From contig NZ_CANLBV010000005.1 in assembly GCF_947488985.1 (NCBI RefSeq), positions 20,797-84,796 on the forward strand: 64,000 bases of DNA, given 5' to 3'. Origin of the DNA: an uncultured Vibrio sp. (GTDB lineage: Bacteria > Pseudomonadota > Gammaproteobacteria > Enterobacterales > Vibrionaceae). Below the pieces are notes generated by a model. It saw nothing but the letters and a program-made list of their open reading frames with translations. It was not told where the DNA came from and ran no database searches. Both the position numbers and the translations under genes were made by a program. This document shows, piece after piece, positions 35,965 to 47,282 of the stretch (position 1 is its first letter; each line of letters opens with the position of its first letter).

Positions 35965-37092
35965 ATGATTATTGGCGTACCTAAGGAAATCAAAAACCAC
36001 GAATATCGCGTTGGCATGACCCCAGCTAGCGTGAGAGAAGTCATCTCACACGGCCACCAAGTTTTTATAGAAACCCATGCCGGTACTGGCATCGGTTTTT
36101 CAGACGATGATTACATCGCTGTAGGCGCATCCATTCTTCCTACTGCTGCTAACGTTTTCGCGAAAGCAGAAATGATTGTAAAGGTTAAAGAACCTCAAGC
36201 TGTCGAGCGAGCTATGCTTCGTGAAGGGCAAATATTATTTACCTATTTACACCTTGCACCAGATTTTCCACAAACTGAAGAGCTTATCAAGAGCAAAGCT
36301 GTCTGCGTAGCCTATGAGACTGTAACAGATAATATGGGTCGCTTGCCACTATTAGCACCAATGTCTGAAGTCGCTGGTCGCATGTCTATTCAAGCAGGAG
36401 CACAAACACTGGAGAAATCTAACGGTGGTTGTGGCCTTCTTCTTGGCGGCGTACCCGGAGTCGAACCTGCAAAAGTGGTCGTTGTTGGCGGCGGCGTTGT
36501 TGGCGCTAACGCGGCACGCATGGCTGTTGGTCTTCGCGCTGACGTGACCATTCTTGACCGTAACGTCGATACACTACGCCGTCTGGATGAAGAGTTCCAA
36601 GGTCGTGCAAAAGTGGTTTATTCTACTGAAGACGCTATTGAGAAGCATGTTCTGGAAGCTGACTTAGTGATTGGTGCAGTACTGATCCCGGGGGCTGCAG
36701 CGCCTAAACTGGTGACAAAAGAGCACATCGCTAAGATGAAGCCTGGTTCAGCGGTGGTTGACGTTGCAATTGACCAAGGCGGTTGCTTCGAGACTTCTCA
36801 CGCAACTACTCACGCAGAACCAACTTACATTGTTGATGACGTTGTTCACTACTGCGTGGCGAACATGCCAGGTGCCGTAGCTCGTACGTCTACTTATGCG
36901 CTAAACAATGCAACACTTCCTTACATTGTTAAGTTGGCGAATAAAGGCTATCGCGAAGCCCTTCTCTCTGATGAAGGCTTTTTAGAAGGTCTAAATGTCA
37001 TCCATGGTAAAGTTACCTGTAAAGAAGTCGCCGATAGTTTCGACCTAGAATACGTCGATCCAGCTGACGCCATCGCCATGTTTAACTCATGA
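35965..37092 (+). CDS. ald: Alanine dehydrogenase
   Basis: NAD-dependent reversible deamination of L-alanine to pyruvate. 375 aa. N-terminal [20 protein letters not shown] with the substrate Arg and Lys, and the nucleotide-binding loop [19 protein letters not shown] (about 171-190). GGAG ribosome site upstream. Likely Lrp-controlled because lrp is divergent. Confidence 0.97.
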   Translation: MIIGVPKEIKNHEYRVGMTPASVREVISHGHQVFIETHAGTGIGFSDDDYIAVGASILPTAANVFAKAEMIVKVKEPQAVERAMLREGQILFTYLHLAPDFPQTEELIKSKAVCVAYETVTDNMGRLPLLAPMSEVAGRMSIQAGAQTLEKSNGGCGLLLGGVPGVEPAKVVVVGGGVVGANAARMAVGLRADVTILDRNVDTLRRLDEEFQGRAKVVYSTEDAIEKHVLEADLVIGAVLIPGAAAPKLVTKEHIAKMKPGSAVVDVAIDQGGCFETSHATTHAEPTYIVDDVVHYCVANMPGAVARTSTYALNNATLPYIVKLANKGYREALLSDEGFLEGLNVIHGKVTCKEVADSFDLEYVDPADAIAMFNS

Positions 37093-37158
37093 TGTCGTGT
37101 TAACTGAACGTAATAATTTTCTCGTTAAAGCGTTCAGTTAATGGTGTACATATACACA

Positions 37159-37199
37159 ACGAGCCAGTCCGATTTCGTCGTACTGGCTCGTTGCTTTTG
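37159..37199 (+). terminator. Terminator after ald
   Basis: Perfect ten-base stem ACGAGCCAGT/ACTGGCTCGT followed by TGCTTTTGTT. Confidence 0.75.
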
Positions 37200-37266
37200 T
37201 TCAAATATCGCTTCTGCCTAACCATGCTTTGATGGTCAGCACTGACTGTTTAGGGGAGAACTGACT

Positions 37267-38475
37267 TCAAGGCGTACTCTTGAACTTAACCCCGTGGATC
37301 AGCAAATTCCTCGGAGTGACACCACGCTCACAAAACTCTTCGATAGAGGTATCGTACCCCTGCTCTTGCAGGTAGATCGCGCGGTCCAACGCGAGCCATA
37401 CCTCAAGCGGCCTTCTGAATACTTGTTGAACCAAGCTTAACTTTTCCATCTCCCAGAAAAGCGCTTCGCCTTGAACCAAATAGAAATCAAAATCAATATC
37501 TGAACCAAGCAATAACTCTTTCACTTGAGATGCCCAGCGGCAAAATGATTCAAACCCCTCAGCTAGCTCTGATTTTTTTATGCTCGGTACTGGGATGTAT
37601 TCATTGATATTGAGTTCGGTTTTGAGCAATTGGCTAAAGCCTAGGCGATAACTCATCTCCAATTGGCGGTGTCTCTTAACTCTTTCACCGCCAGTAACAG
37701 TTTCTTGAAGCGGGATCCTTAAATCACTCTTGTTTAACGTTAATGCCGATGATTGGCCTAGGGAAGACATGGCTTGATACGCGTCATCCTGAATAAGATG
37801 ATAACAACAAGGAGAAATCGTGACCGCTGGTAATCGATGTAATACCGACTTTTTCATCAGTTCAACGTGCAGATCGCCACAAGCATGCAGCGCGACAGCA
37901 TGTTGCTGTGAGTTAAATACGTCATCGGCATCCGCTGAAAACGCATCGCCTTGAACAAAGTCCATCTCTAAACGTTGAGCATCCGCTATTTTTTGTCCAC
38001 TTTCACACAAGGACTGTTGCCACTCGAAGCTAGTTACCTTGTGATTCGAGTGCTGAGATAAAATTCGCCCTAGAAAGCCCTTACCCGAACACCACTCAAG
38101 CCACTCTTTGCCATGGTGATGAGCCAATGCCGCCTCACCCATCGCAAGGATTTGCTGTAGCTTTCTACCCGGAATACCATCAGCAGTGCCACGTGGTAAA
38201 TCTAACCCCATCAATGGCGTATTATCGAACTGAATATTTTGGTTGGCGGTCTCTAATTGTGGGATAAACCGAATCAGCTCGGCAATCAACTGTTGAGGTT
38301 GATCTTTTAAGGTTTGAATACTTTCAACGCTCAAGCCTTCTAACCAACCAACAAGTGGGCGGTTAACCTCAACCCAAGGCTGCTGGCGAGTTTGACATAG
38401 GTGAAAAGGCTCTGAACGCCAATAAACTTGGTGATCCAACAGAAATGAGTCGAGTGTTTTGAATCGTAAATGCAT
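37267..38475 (-). CDS. SAM-dependent methyltransferase family protein, substrate unknown
   Basis: 402 aa. The central region has a Rossmann methyltransferase pattern: LEWCSGKGFLGRIL (motif I) at about 127-140, then VALHACGDLHVELM and SPCCYHLI, the HACGxL and CCYH signatures of the Methyltransf_32/METTL25-like family. The N- and C-terminal parts are poorly characterised. No signal peptide. Its ATG at 38473-38475 is preceded by TAGGGGGAAG, which forms one arm of a perfect hairpin (see regulatory feature). Substrate unknown; tRNA or protein are possibilities I cannot decide. Confidence 0.8.
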   Translation of the reverse strand: MHLRFKTLDSFLLDHQVYWRSEPFHLCQTRQQPWVEVNRPLVGWLEGLSVESIQTLKDQPQQLIAELIRFIPQLETANQNIQFDNTPLMGLDLPRGTADGIPGRKLQQILAMGEAALAHHHGKEWLEWCSGKGFLGRILSQHSNHKVTSFEWQQSLCESGQKIADAQRLEMDFVQGDAFSADADDVFNSQQHAVALHACGDLHVELMKKSVLHRLPAVTISPCCYHLIQDDAYQAMSSLGQSSALTLNKSDLRIPLQETVTGGERVKRHRQLEMSYRLGFSQLLKTELNINEYIPVPSIKKSELAEGFESFCRWASQVKELLLGSDIDFDFYLVQGEALFWEMEKLSLVQQVFRRPLEVWLALDRAIYLQEQGYDTSIEEFCERGVTPRNLLIHGVKFKSTP

Positions 38476-38476
38476 A

Positions 38477-38510
38477 CTTCCCCCTATGGTGCGTGGATTG
38501 TAGGGGGAAG
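38477..38510 (-). promoter_or_regulatory. Hairpin sequestering the ribosome site of the methyltransferase gene
   Basis: On the minus strand CTTCCCCCTA and TAGGGGGAAG form a perfect ten-base stem with a 14-base loop, and the second arm is the Shine-Dalgarno, ending one base before the ATG. This would hide the ribosome site until the stem opens. Confidence 0.7.
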
Positions 38511-38627
38511 AGAAGGAAATGAAAAGGGGCGATACCCTTTCAAACTATCTAAAGCACTCAAACTGACTAAAGTATTCAAACTAATTAAAGAAGCGACTTG
38601 GCTATCAGTAAGATAGCAAGCCAGACT

Positions 38628-38656
38628 AAAACGACAAACGGCCTGACAACAGGCCG
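38628..38656 (-). terminator. Terminator after cysB
   Basis: CGGCCTG/CAGGCCG with loop ACAA (plus strand); on the minus strand followed by TTTGTCGTTTTAG. Confidence 0.6.
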
Positions 38657-38683
38657 ATAGCTATCGAGAAAAAACACTGAGAC

Positions 38684-39977
<1,294 letters not shown>

Positions 39978-40742
39978 ATGAATATTGGTTTAATTATTAC
40001 CTTAGTCGCCATTCTTTTGGTGTTGGTTTTAGGTTACAACATCATGCTTCAATACAAAGTTAAGGTAGAAACCACGAAGAAGCAGGAAGCTTCTCGATAT
40101 CTGACCATTATTGATGGAACAGAAGATCTGATTGGCAATGCTCACCACATGCCTTTTAGCCAAGACCTTCTTATATGCTTAAATAACCGAATTCTCGATG
40201 CACTTGAAAATATGTATCTACTCGACTCAAAAAACAAGCAGCTTCCGCAAAGGATAGATAGCGTAAAACAGCAAATCACTCAGCTAAAAGAGAACTACCA
40301 AGGTAGTGAGAGCGCAGCTTTCCGTGTTCCGAGTAGTGATAAGCAAGCGATCATGATGCTTAAGCTCGTTAAACGCCTCCGCGACACGATTCGTAATGAG
40401 CATAATAAAGGTCGTTTTGAAACTCAGGCTTATGTAGCAGAAAACGCGCGCCTAGAAACCATTCAAATCCGCATCAATATCGAAAATGTTATCAAGCGTG
40501 CGAACGATTCAATATCTCGCGGTCAGCCGGGAACGGCCATTCAATTGCTGCGCAAAGGTATTGATGCATTGGCGACCAAAAACGATTCATACTCGAATCA
40601 AGCGAAAGAGAAACTTCAGCAAATGTTGAGTGAACTGGATCAAAAACGCCAAGACAAGAACGCTCAAAATTTACAGCAAATGGAGTCTAAAGAGCGTGAG
40701 GACGACATGGACGCCCTCTTCGGCCAGAAGAAAAAATGGTAA
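39978..40742 (+). CDS. Membrane-anchored coiled-coil protein, function unknown
   Basis: 254 aa. A single N-terminal hydrophobic segment (about 4-24, LIITLVAILLVLVLGYNIML) is followed by a mostly helical, highly charged body with coiled-coil stretches (for example about 200-245, rich in Q/K/E) and ends DALFGQKKKW. Nothing catalytic seen. Probably type II, with the body in the cytosol or periplasm undecided. Homologs I recall in Vibrio carry misleading names such as 'DNA repair ATPase'; I see no Walker motif. Stands between cysB and miaE. Confidence 0.8.
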   Translation: MNIGLIITLVAILLVLVLGYNIMLQYKVKVETTKKQEASRYLTIIDGTEDLIGNAHHMPFSQDLLICLNNRILDALENMYLLDSKNKQLPQRIDSVKQQITQLKENYQGSESAAFRVPSSDKQAIMMLKLVKRLRDTIRNEHNKGRFETQAYVAENARLETIQIRINIENVIKRANDSISRGQPGTAIQLLRKGIDALATKNDSYSNQAKEKLQQMLSELDQKRQDKNAQNLQQMESKEREDDMDALFGQKKKW

Positions 40743-40760
40743 CGGTCTAACTCAATACTT

Positions 40761-40797
40761 AAAGGCCTCCTTATTGACATCAAATAGGTGGCCTTTC
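40761..40797 (+). terminator. Possible terminator between the coiled-coil gene and miaE
   Basis: AAAGGCC/GGCCTTT arms with an extra CC/GG step and a long loop; no good T-run follows. Weak. Confidence 0.4.
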
Positions 40798-40901
40798 CCT
40801 CTCTGCCAGAGTAGTTGGCACGGTTGAATTTCCTTTCCCTGCATAGAGGGATATTATAAGCTGTAATAAAGTCCAATATTATCAATAAGCTTGCCCTGCC
40901 C

Positions 40902-41657
40902 ATGTATCAAGAACTACTCACTCCAATCCACTCGTTCCTCAAAGCTGAAACGCCAGATTCATGGATAGATGAAGCCAAGAAGCCTGAAAACCTCCATATC
41001 ATTCTACGTGATCACATGTTGTGCGAGCTCAAAGCGGCACAGAGTGCGTTATTCTTGATTCGTAAATATGCGGTTGATAAAGAGAGTGCTAAGCAGCTCA
41101 ATGAGTGGATTTTACCCTACGAGCAATTTGCGTATCGCCGCATTGGAGACTTAGAGTCTCTGCGCGGTAAAAGCAATGTATCAAAGCAAATCACCGCCAA
41201 AAAAGGCTGTAATTATGGCACTGACCTAATCGATAAAATGGTACTTCTGATCAAAGAAGAATTGCATCACTTCTATCAAGTCATGGAATTAATGGAAAAG
41301 AAAAGTGTTATTTATCAACCTATTGAGGCGGGTCGCTACGCAAAAGGCTTGATCAAGCAAGTAAAAACTTATGAGCCAGATGCTCTGGTTGATAAACTTA
41401 TCATCGGCGCTTTTATTGAAGCTCGCTCTTGTGAACGCTTCGCCAAATTGGCTCCTTTCTTGGAAGAAGATATGGAGAAGTTTTATGTGTCTCTACTTCG
41501 ATCAGAAGCTCGCCACTACCAAGATTACCTCGAGCTAGCAGAGCAGGTCGCAGGGAAAGATATTTCAGAGCGTATTGCGCATTTTGCGAAAGTAGAAGCC
41601 GAACTTATCACTTCAGAAGACAGTGACTTCAAATTCCATAGTGGTGCTCCAGTTTAA
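40902..41657 (+). CDS. miaE: tRNA 2-methylthio-N6-isopentenyladenosine hydroxylase
   Basis: Nonheme diiron monooxygenase that hydroxylates ms2i6A37 to ms2io6A37 in tRNA. 251 aa. Ferritin-like ligand helices are visible: a Glu in CELKAAQSA, ELHHFYQVM (E/H), IEARSCERF and SEARHYQDY. Sporadically distributed in bacteria; Vibrio carries it. Followed by a terminator. Confidence 0.93.
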   Translation: MYQELLTPIHSFLKAETPDSWIDEAKKPENLHIILRDHMLCELKAAQSALFLIRKYAVDKESAKQLNEWILPYEQFAYRRIGDLESLRGKSNVSKQITAKKGCNYGTDLIDKMVLLIKEELHHFYQVMELMEKKSVIYQPIEAGRYAKGLIKQVKTYEPDALVDKLIIGAFIEARSCERFAKLAPFLEEDMEKFYVSLLRSEARHYQDYLELAEQVAGKDISERIAHFAKVEAELITSEDSDFKFHSGAPV

Positions 41658-41707
41658 GCGCCACACTGAGCATTCAGTCCAGTTAATACTAATCCAGACT
41701 ACAAAAT

Positions 41708-41739
41708 GAAGGCCAGCAACAATTTTCTGGCCTTCTTTA
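41708..41739. terminator. Bidirectional terminator between miaE and pyrF
   Basis: GAAGGCCAG/CTGGCCTTC with ten-base loop, then CTTTATT on the plus strand. Confidence 0.72.
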
Positions 41740-41764
41740 TTCATATCTCGATCTAAATATAGAC

Positions 41765-42460
41765 TTAAACTAGCGTACCGTTGATCTCTGCAAGTACAGC
41801 AGCAGGATCGACAGCTTGAGTAATAGGACGACCAATAACTAGGTAATCTGAACCTGACTCAATCGCTTTAGATGGCGTCATGATGCGCTTCTGATCGCCA
41901 ACGTCGGCACCGACAGGGCGAATACCCGGGGTCACTAGCTTAAACTCTTGACCCAGTGCACCTTTAAGCAAAGAAGCCTCTTGAGCAGAGCATACCACAC
42001 CGTCTAAACCTGAGTTTTTCGTTAGAGAAGCCAAACGCATCACTTGCTGTTGCGGCTCAAGATCTAAGCCGATACCCGCAAGGTCAGATTGCTCCATACT
42101 GGTTAATACCGTTACACCGATTAACAGCGGACGATCTTTACCATACGGTTCTAAGATTTCGCGAGAAGCGCTCATCATACGCTCACCGCCGCTTGCATGT
42201 ACGTTGACCATCCATACACCCAACTCAGCCGCTGCACGGACGGCTTTTGAACATGTGTTCGGGATGTCATGAAATTTAAGGTCTAAGAATACGGAGAAGC
42301 CACGCTTATGTAACTCACGAACAAACTCAGGACCAAATAGGGTAAACATCTCTTTGCCCACTTTCAGGCGGCATGATGCAGGGTCAATACGATCGACAAA
42401 GGCTAACGCATCCGCTTGGTTATCATAATCCAATGCTACAATGATTTTTTGGTCGTTCAT
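41765..42460 (-). CDS. pyrF: Orotidine 5'-phosphate decarboxylase
   Basis: Last step of UMP synthesis. 231 aa from my start. Catalytic [10 protein letters not shown] (Lys-Asp pair) at about 60-69 and the phosphate loop region VTPGIRP are present. ATG at 42458-42460 chosen, with AGGA 6 bases upstream; an ATG five codons earlier is possible. Downstream of lapAB in the same order as in E. coli. Confidence 0.97.
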   Translation of the reverse strand: MNDQKIIVALDYDNQADALAFVDRIDPASCRLKVGKEMFTLFGPEFVRELHKRGFSVFLDLKFHDIPNTCSKAVRAAAELGVWMVNVHASGGERMMSASREILEPYGKDRPLLIGVTVLTSMEQSDLAGIGLDLEPQQQVMRLASLTKNSGLDGVVCSAQEASLLKGALGQEFKLVTPGIRPVGADVGDQKRIMTPSKAIESGSDYLVIGRPITQAVDPAAVLAEINGTLV

Positions 42461-42529
42461 TACATTTCCTAACACAGTTAAATTACTAAAATTATTTATT
42501 CAGCCAAACAGGTGACAAATAACAATCAT

Positions 42530-42552
42530 AAAAATGCAGCCCGAAAGCTGCA
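42530..42552 (-). terminator. Weak terminator-like hairpin between lapB and pyrF
   Basis: GCAGC/GCTGC short stem with six-base loop, followed on the minus strand by ATTTTTATG. Confidence 0.5.
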
Positions 42553-42584
42553 ATCAATAATTTGGTCTAAAAATGACCATACCA

Positions 42585-43760
42585 CTATTCGCCGTCAAGC
42601 CCACGAATAGGCTTGATCGTTCCCCACCCTTTACATGAAGGACAATGCCAGTACATTGAGTGGGTCGAAAAACCACATTTATGACAACGATAATGCGGCT
42701 TCACTTTTAATTGCTCACCAACCATGGATTGAAGCGTGGTTAAGCTTTCTTTGGCACGACCTTCCTCAGCTTCAGCAAGGTGGTAATCCATCAATCGATA
42801 GAAGCCTTTCATGGTTGGGTTTTTAACAAGCTGCTTTGTTAATAGCTCTTGAGCTGAGCCAAGATCTTCGTGATGAGCAACGAGTTGCGCTAACATCAGT
42901 TCTGCCGAAACACCCGCTTTCTTTTGGATGCAAGCTTTAAGAAATTCGACCAACTGCGCTTCTTGTCCAAGTTTGTGATAACACTCTGCCAGGGTTGGTA
43001 ATACTTCACTAATAAAGTCAATGTCTTGATCAAGCACCGACTCTAAACAAGTAATGGTCTTTTGGTACTCTTCATTAGCTAAGTGAAACTTACCCAAAGC
43101 AATACTGGCACGGACACACTTAGGGTCTTCAGACAACGCCTTCTTAAAGTATTGAAGCGCTTTCGCACGATTACCATCAGCTTGTTCTTGCATCGCAAGT
43201 TCACACCAAAAATGCGCGACCGTCGCTCGCATTTTCATTTTTTTCTTACCGAGCTTAACTAAAATGTTTCCATAATGAATGGCTTTGTTCCACTCGCGCG
43301 TTTGCTGATAAATAGCAACGAGTTGCTGTAAAGCACCCTCTTTATGATCGGGCTCTTCGACTAATTGCTCGAAGATTTTTTCGGCGCGGTCAAGAAAGCC
43401 TGAAACCATATAGTCTTTCGCCAGCTGTTGCAGTGCGAGGTTTTTCTGATCGAGAGTGAGCCCCGAGCGAGAGATAAGGTTTTGGTGAATACGAATCGCT
43501 CGGTCAACTTCTCCTCTTGATCGGAACAAATTGCCCAAGGCCAAGTGAGTATCGATGGTTTCATTGTCGACTTGGAGTAACTCGATAAAGTGATCGACTG
43601 CCTTGTCAGATTGGTCTGACAGTAATAGGTTCAAACCCGTAACATACTGGCGGGAAATCTGATGGGATTGTTTTTGTTTTTCTTGCTGAGCATTACGATT
43701 ACCCATATACCAGCCGTATGCAGCTGCAATAGGTAACAATAAGAACAGTAACTCTAACAT
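42585..43760 (-). CDS. lapB: LPS assembly protein LapB (YciM)
   Basis: Inner-membrane adaptor that directs FtsH degradation of LpxC and so balances lipid A synthesis. 391 aa. One N-terminal membrane segment (about 1-20), nine or so TPR repeats (about 40-350), and a C-terminal rubredoxin-like zinc knuckle CHKCG...CPSCKGW. ATG at 43758-43760 chosen over the preceding in-frame TTG. Translated just after lapA. Confidence 0.95.
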   Translation of the reverse strand: MLELLFLLLPIAAAYGWYMGNRNAQQEKQKQSHQISRQYVTGLNLLLSDQSDKAVDHFIELLQVDNETIDTHLALGNLFRSRGEVDRAIRIHQNLISRSGLTLDQKNLALQQLAKDYMVSGFLDRAEKIFEQLVEEPDHKEGALQQLVAIYQQTREWNKAIHYGNILVKLGKKKMKMRATVAHFWCELAMQEQADGNRAKALQYFKKALSEDPKCVRASIALGKFHLANEEYQKTITCLESVLDQDIDFISEVLPTLAECYHKLGQEAQLVEFLKACIQKKAGVSAELMLAQLVAHHEDLGSAQELLTKQLVKNPTMKGFYRLMDYHLAEAEEGRAKESLTTLQSMVGEQLKVKPHYRCHKCGFSTHSMYWHCPSCKGWGTIKPIRGLDGE

Positions 43761-43772
43761 CAAATATAGCCT

Positions 43773-44045
43773 TTAAGCTTTAGTGTCAGCAGCTACCTGC
43801 TTTGATTGCTTATTGAGTTGCTTCTTCAAGCGATGAATTTTCAACTGAGAACGCATATGCATGTTGCCAAAGACTAACCAAGCAAGGGCAAAACCCGATA
43901 TAAAAACAACGCCTAGCAGACTGGATAGGTGGAAATCACCTTGTGCTAGCAAATAGTTGAAGTTCACGATCGTTTGGTTTTGAGAGCCTAAAGCCAATGC
44001 AATTAGGAAAAGTGCGATAACGGCGACTATTTTTATAATTTTCAT
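43773..44045 (-). CDS. lapA: Lipopolysaccharide assembly protein LapA (YciS)
   Basis: 90 aa small membrane protein with two hydrophobic segments (about 5-22 and 42-62) and a basic, coiled-coil-prone tail (RLKKQLNKQSKQ). DUF1049 family. Acts next to LapB in LPS assembly; nine bases between the two genes indicate one operon. Confidence 0.92.
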   Translation of the reverse strand: MKIIKIVAVIALFLIALALGSQNQTIVNFNYLLAQGDFHLSSLLGVVFISGFALAWLVFGNMHMRSQLKIHRLKKQLNKQSKQVAADTKA

Positions 44046-44121
44046 AGTTCATCACTCATTGATTAGTTAACTGTACGATTATGCAGGAAAATTACTAATC
44101 AGACCACCATATTATGGTCAT

Positions 44122-44155
44122 AAAAAAGCGGCATACACTACAGTATGCCGCTTTC
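44122..44155 (-). terminator. Terminator after ihfB
   Basis: Long stem AAAGCGGCATAC/GTATGCCGCTTT with six-base loop; on the minus strand followed by six Ts. Confidence 0.88.
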
Positions 44156-44173
44156 TTGATTCCGATAAGTATA

Positions 44174-44458
44174 CTACATTCCTGAGTTCACTCGTTCACG
44201 TAGCTCTTTGCCCGGTTTAAAGTGAGGAACGTATTTACCTTCTAACTCAACCTTGTCACCCGTCTTAGGGTTGCGTCCGACACGAGGTTCACGATAATGC
44301 AGAGAAAAACTGCCAAAGCCACGAATTTCGATTCGATCACCACTTTCTAGTGTTGAAGCCATGTGCTCTAAAATATCCTTTACAGCGTCTTCAATTTCTT
44401 TTGCAGAAAGGTGCGTTTGCTCAGCGCACAGTCTTTCAATCAATTCAGACTTAGTCAT
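44174..44458 (-). CDS. ihfB: Integration host factor subunit beta
   Basis: DNA-bending architectural protein, heterodimer with IhfA. 94 aa. HU/IHF fold with the beta-arm [14 protein letters not shown] carrying the Pro that wedges into DNA. Terminators on both sides: one after rpsA and one after it, as in other gamma-proteobacteria where rpsA and ihfB are adjacent. Confidence 0.97.
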   Translation of the reverse strand: MTKSELIERLCAEQTHLSAKEIEDAVKDILEHMASTLESGDRIEIRGFGSFSLHYREPRVGRNPKTGDKVELEGKYVPHFKPGKELRERVNSGM

Positions 44459-44513
44459 AGTTACCCTCGTTGGTTTTCTTTTTAGAAATTATAGACCTAT
44501 CGGAAAAATAAGC

Positions 44514-44542
44514 AAAAAAAAAGGAGCCTTACGGCTCCTTTC
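44514..44542 (-). terminator. Terminator after rpsA
   Basis: GGAGCC/GGCTCC extended by A/T pairs, loop TTAC, followed on the minus strand by at least eight Ts. Confidence 0.9.
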
Positions 44543-44579
44543 TTGGCTAGATAGCTATAATTCTCTTAATGAGAAGCTA

Positions 44580-46250
44580 TTATTCGCCTTTAGCAGCTTT
44601 GAATGCGTCTGCCATTGCGTTACCGAACGCGCCTTCATCAGACTTGTTCAGTGAAGCCATTGCTTCTTGCTCATCAGCTTCATCTTTAGCTTTGATAGAT
44701 AGGTTGATTACGCGGTTCTTACGGTCTACACCAGTGAACTTCGCTTCAACGCTGTCGCCAACGCTTAGGATTAGAGATGCATCTTCGATACGATCGCGAG
44801 ATACTTCAGAAGCGCGGATGTAACCTTCAACGCCTTCGATTAGCTCGATAGTAGCGCCTTTCGCGTCAACTGCAGTAACAGTACCGTTTACAAGAACACC
44901 TTTCTTGTTGTCAGCAACGTATGCGTTGAACGGGTCGTTTTCCATTTGCTTAACGCCAAGAGAAATACGCTCACGCTCTGCATCTACTGCTAGAACTACA
45001 GCAGAGATTTCGTCGCCTTTCTTGTATTCACGTACAGCTTCTTCGCCTGCAGCATTCCAAGAAATGTCAGATAGGTGTACTAGACCGTCGATACCGCCTT
45101 CTAGACCGATGAAGATACCAAAGTCAGTGATAGACTTGATCTTACCAGTAACTTTGTCGCCCTTAGCTTGCATTTCTGCAAATGACTGCCATGGGTTAGC
45201 TTTACACTGTTTCAGACCTAGAGAGATACGACGACGCTCTTCGTCGATATCAAGAACCATAACCTCAACTTCGTCGCCAACATTAACAACTTTAGAAGGG
45301 TGGATGTTCTTGTTAGTCCAATCCATTTCAGAAACGTGTACTAGACCTTCAACGCCTTCTTCGATTTCAACGAAGCAGCCGTAGTCAGTTAGGTTTGTAA
45401 CACGACCAGAAAGCTTGTGACCTTCTGGGTAACGCTTAGCGATTGCTACCCATGGATCTTCGCCAAGTTGCTTAAGACCTAGTGAAACACGAGTGCGCTC
45501 ACGATCGAACTTAAGAACTTTAACTAGGATTTCGTCACCAACGTTAACGATCTCTGATGGGTGCTTAACGCGCTTCCAAGCCATATCTGTGATATGTAGA
45601 AGACCGTCAACACCGCCAAGGTCAACGAATGCACCGTAGTCAGTAAGGTTCTTAACGATACCTTTAACTTCAGTACCTTCTTGTAGAGTTTCAAGAAGTT
45701 CGTCACGCTCAACACTGTTCTCAGATTCGATAACAGCACGACGAGAAACAACAACGTTGTTACGCTTCTGGTCTAGCTTGATTACTTTGAACTCTAGCTC
45801 TTTGTTTTCTAGGTGAGCAGTGTCACGGATAGGACGTACGTCTACTAGAGAACCTGGAAGGAAAGCACGGATACCGTTTAGTTCAACAGTGAAACCGCCT
45901 TTAACTTTACCGTTGATGATACCAACAACAGTTTCAGCTTCTTCACAAGCTTTCTCAAGTACGATCCAAGCTTCGTGACGCTTAGCTTTCTCACGAGAAA
46001 GTTGAGTCTCACCGAAACCATCTTCAACAGCGTCTAGAGCTACGTCTACTTCAGCACCAACTTCAACTTCAAGTTCGCCAGCAGCGTTCTTGAATTGTTC
46101 AGCAGGGATAGCAGATTCAGACTTAAGACCAGCGTCTACAAGAACGAAACCGTTCTCGATAGCTACTACAGTACCTTTAACGATGCTGCCTTGTTGGAAT
46201 TCTGTTTCGTTTAGAAACTCTTCAAAGAGTTGAGCAAAAGATTCAGTCAT
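44580..46250 (-). CDS. rpsA: 30S ribosomal protein S1
   Basis: Binds mRNA on the 30S subunit for initiation of structured mRNAs. 556 aa with six S1 RNA-binding repeats; the last four are the most similar to each other. No strong ribosome site at the ATG, and a leader hairpin with a GGA loop upstream, as expected for S1 autoregulation. Codon use is that of a highly expressed gene. Confidence 0.98.
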   Translation of the reverse strand: MTESFAQLFEEFLNETEFQQGSIVKGTVVAIENGFVLVDAGLKSESAIPAEQFKNAAGELEVEVGAEVDVALDAVEDGFGETQLSREKAKRHEAWIVLEKACEEAETVVGIINGKVKGGFTVELNGIRAFLPGSLVDVRPIRDTAHLENKELEFKVIKLDQKRNNVVVSRRAVIESENSVERDELLETLQEGTEVKGIVKNLTDYGAFVDLGGVDGLLHITDMAWKRVKHPSEIVNVGDEILVKVLKFDRERTRVSLGLKQLGEDPWVAIAKRYPEGHKLSGRVTNLTDYGCFVEIEEGVEGLVHVSEMDWTNKNIHPSKVVNVGDEVEVMVLDIDEERRRISLGLKQCKANPWQSFAEMQAKGDKVTGKIKSITDFGIFIGLEGGIDGLVHLSDISWNAAGEEAVREYKKGDEISAVVLAVDAERERISLGVKQMENDPFNAYVADNKKGVLVNGTVTAVDAKGATIELIEGVEGYIRASEVSRDRIEDASLILSVGDSVEAKFTGVDRKNRVINLSIKAKDEADEQEAMASLNKSDEGAFGNAMADAFKAAKGE

Positions 46251-46275
46251 TATTTAATCTTCAATAATTAAACGT

Positions 46276-46297
46276 CCATGGGTATCCTACCGCATGG
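46276..46297 (-). promoter_or_regulatory. S1 leader hairpin with GGA loop
   Basis: On the minus strand stem CCATG/CATGG, a bulged C, then GGTA/TACC closing the loop GGA. It sits 26 bases before the rpsA start. Hairpins with GGA loops are the known S1-binding elements of the rpsA leader. Confidence 0.75.
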
Positions 46298-46356
46298 GGT
46301 TGATAAATTCGCCAGTCATCATCCTTGCGACCAACGTTCTTGCCAGCTGAGTAGAA

Positions 46357-47037
46357 TTACCCAACCAGTTTCGATTCAATATAGTGTAGTGCTTTTTCAA
46401 CTACCTGTTCAATATTCATTGAGGTGGAATCAAGCACTAGAGCATCCTCTGCAGGGCGAAGTGGCGCCACTGGGCGATTACGATCTCGATCGTCTCGCTC
46501 TTGGATCTCGCTCAAAAGGTCGTCAAATCTAACATCTAACCCCTTCTGTTGCAACTGTTTAAGACGGCGACTCGCACGCTCTTCTGCACTTGCATCTAAA
46601 AATATTTTTGCTTCCGCTTTAGGAAACACAACCGTTCCCATGTCACGGCCATCAGCAACCAAACCAGGTGCTGCGCTGAATGCGCGCTGACGACGAAGTA
46701 GTGCTTCACGAACGCGAGGTAAAGCAGCCACTTTTGATGCCGCCATACCAGTCTCTTCTTTACGAAGTTCACCAGACACATCTTCGCCTTCTAAGATAAC
46801 CTTCACTAAGTCACCTTCAGCAATAAATTGTACGTCTAAGTGAGTAGCAAGCGGTACTAAAGCATCTTCTGATTCAGTATCAACACCGTGGTGAATTGCC
46901 GCTAAAGCCAGTACGCGATAGATCGCCCCCGAGTCTAGAAGATGAAAGCCTAGCTTATCCGCTAGCAACATGCATAGGGTACCTTTACCGGCTCCACTTG
47001 GTCCATCAACCGTAATCACAGGGCTTTGAGAAGGCAT
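46357..47037 (-). CDS. cmk: Cytidylate kinase
   Basis: Phosphorylates CMP and dCMP with ATP. 226 aa. P-loop [13 protein letters not shown] (about 11-23) and the long CMP-binding insert. Upstream of rpsA, the standard order, so cmk and rpsA likely share transcripts. Confidence 0.97.
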   Translation of the reverse strand: MPSQSPVITVDGPSGAGKGTLCMLLADKLGFHLLDSGAIYRVLALAAIHHGVDTESEDALVPLATHLDVQFIAEGDLVKVILEGEDVSGELRKEETGMAASKVAALPRVREALLRRQRAFSAAPGLVADGRDMGTVVFPKAEAKIFLDASAEERASRRLKQLQQKGLDVRFDDLLSEIQERDDRDRNRPVAPLRPAEDALVLDSTSMNIEQVVEKALHYIESKLVG

Positions 47038-47107
47038 CTTTTACTCCACGTTTCGTCGTAAGTTTTCATTCCGTACTAGCTGTTGGCCACTACTTTATAG
47101 GGGGCAT

Positions 47108-47113
47108 ATTATA
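47108..47113 (-). promoter_or_regulatory. Probable cmk-rpsA -10 element
   Basis: TATAAT on the minus strand 71 bases before the cmk ATG, followed downstream by ATGCCCCC. A GC-rich stretch after the -10 is typical of stringently controlled ribosomal promoters. No convincing -35. Confidence 0.4.
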
Positions 47114-47241
47114 AAGAAAAATTGAAACTCGAGCGAGGTAAATCTCAGATAATTCCATGTTGATGGTGGAATCATTAATGCAACTGGCTCAATATTCATT
47201 ACCTTATACTATTCATGTATACATATGCCCCTTAGACAACC

Positions 47242-47267
47242 AAAAAGCCTCACGATAAGTGAGGCTT
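47242..47267 (-). terminator. Terminator after kdsB
   Basis: AAGCCTCAC/GTGAGGCTT with five-base loop, then five Ts on the minus strand. Confidence 0.85.
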
Positions 47268-47282
47268 GAGGTGTTATTGCAT

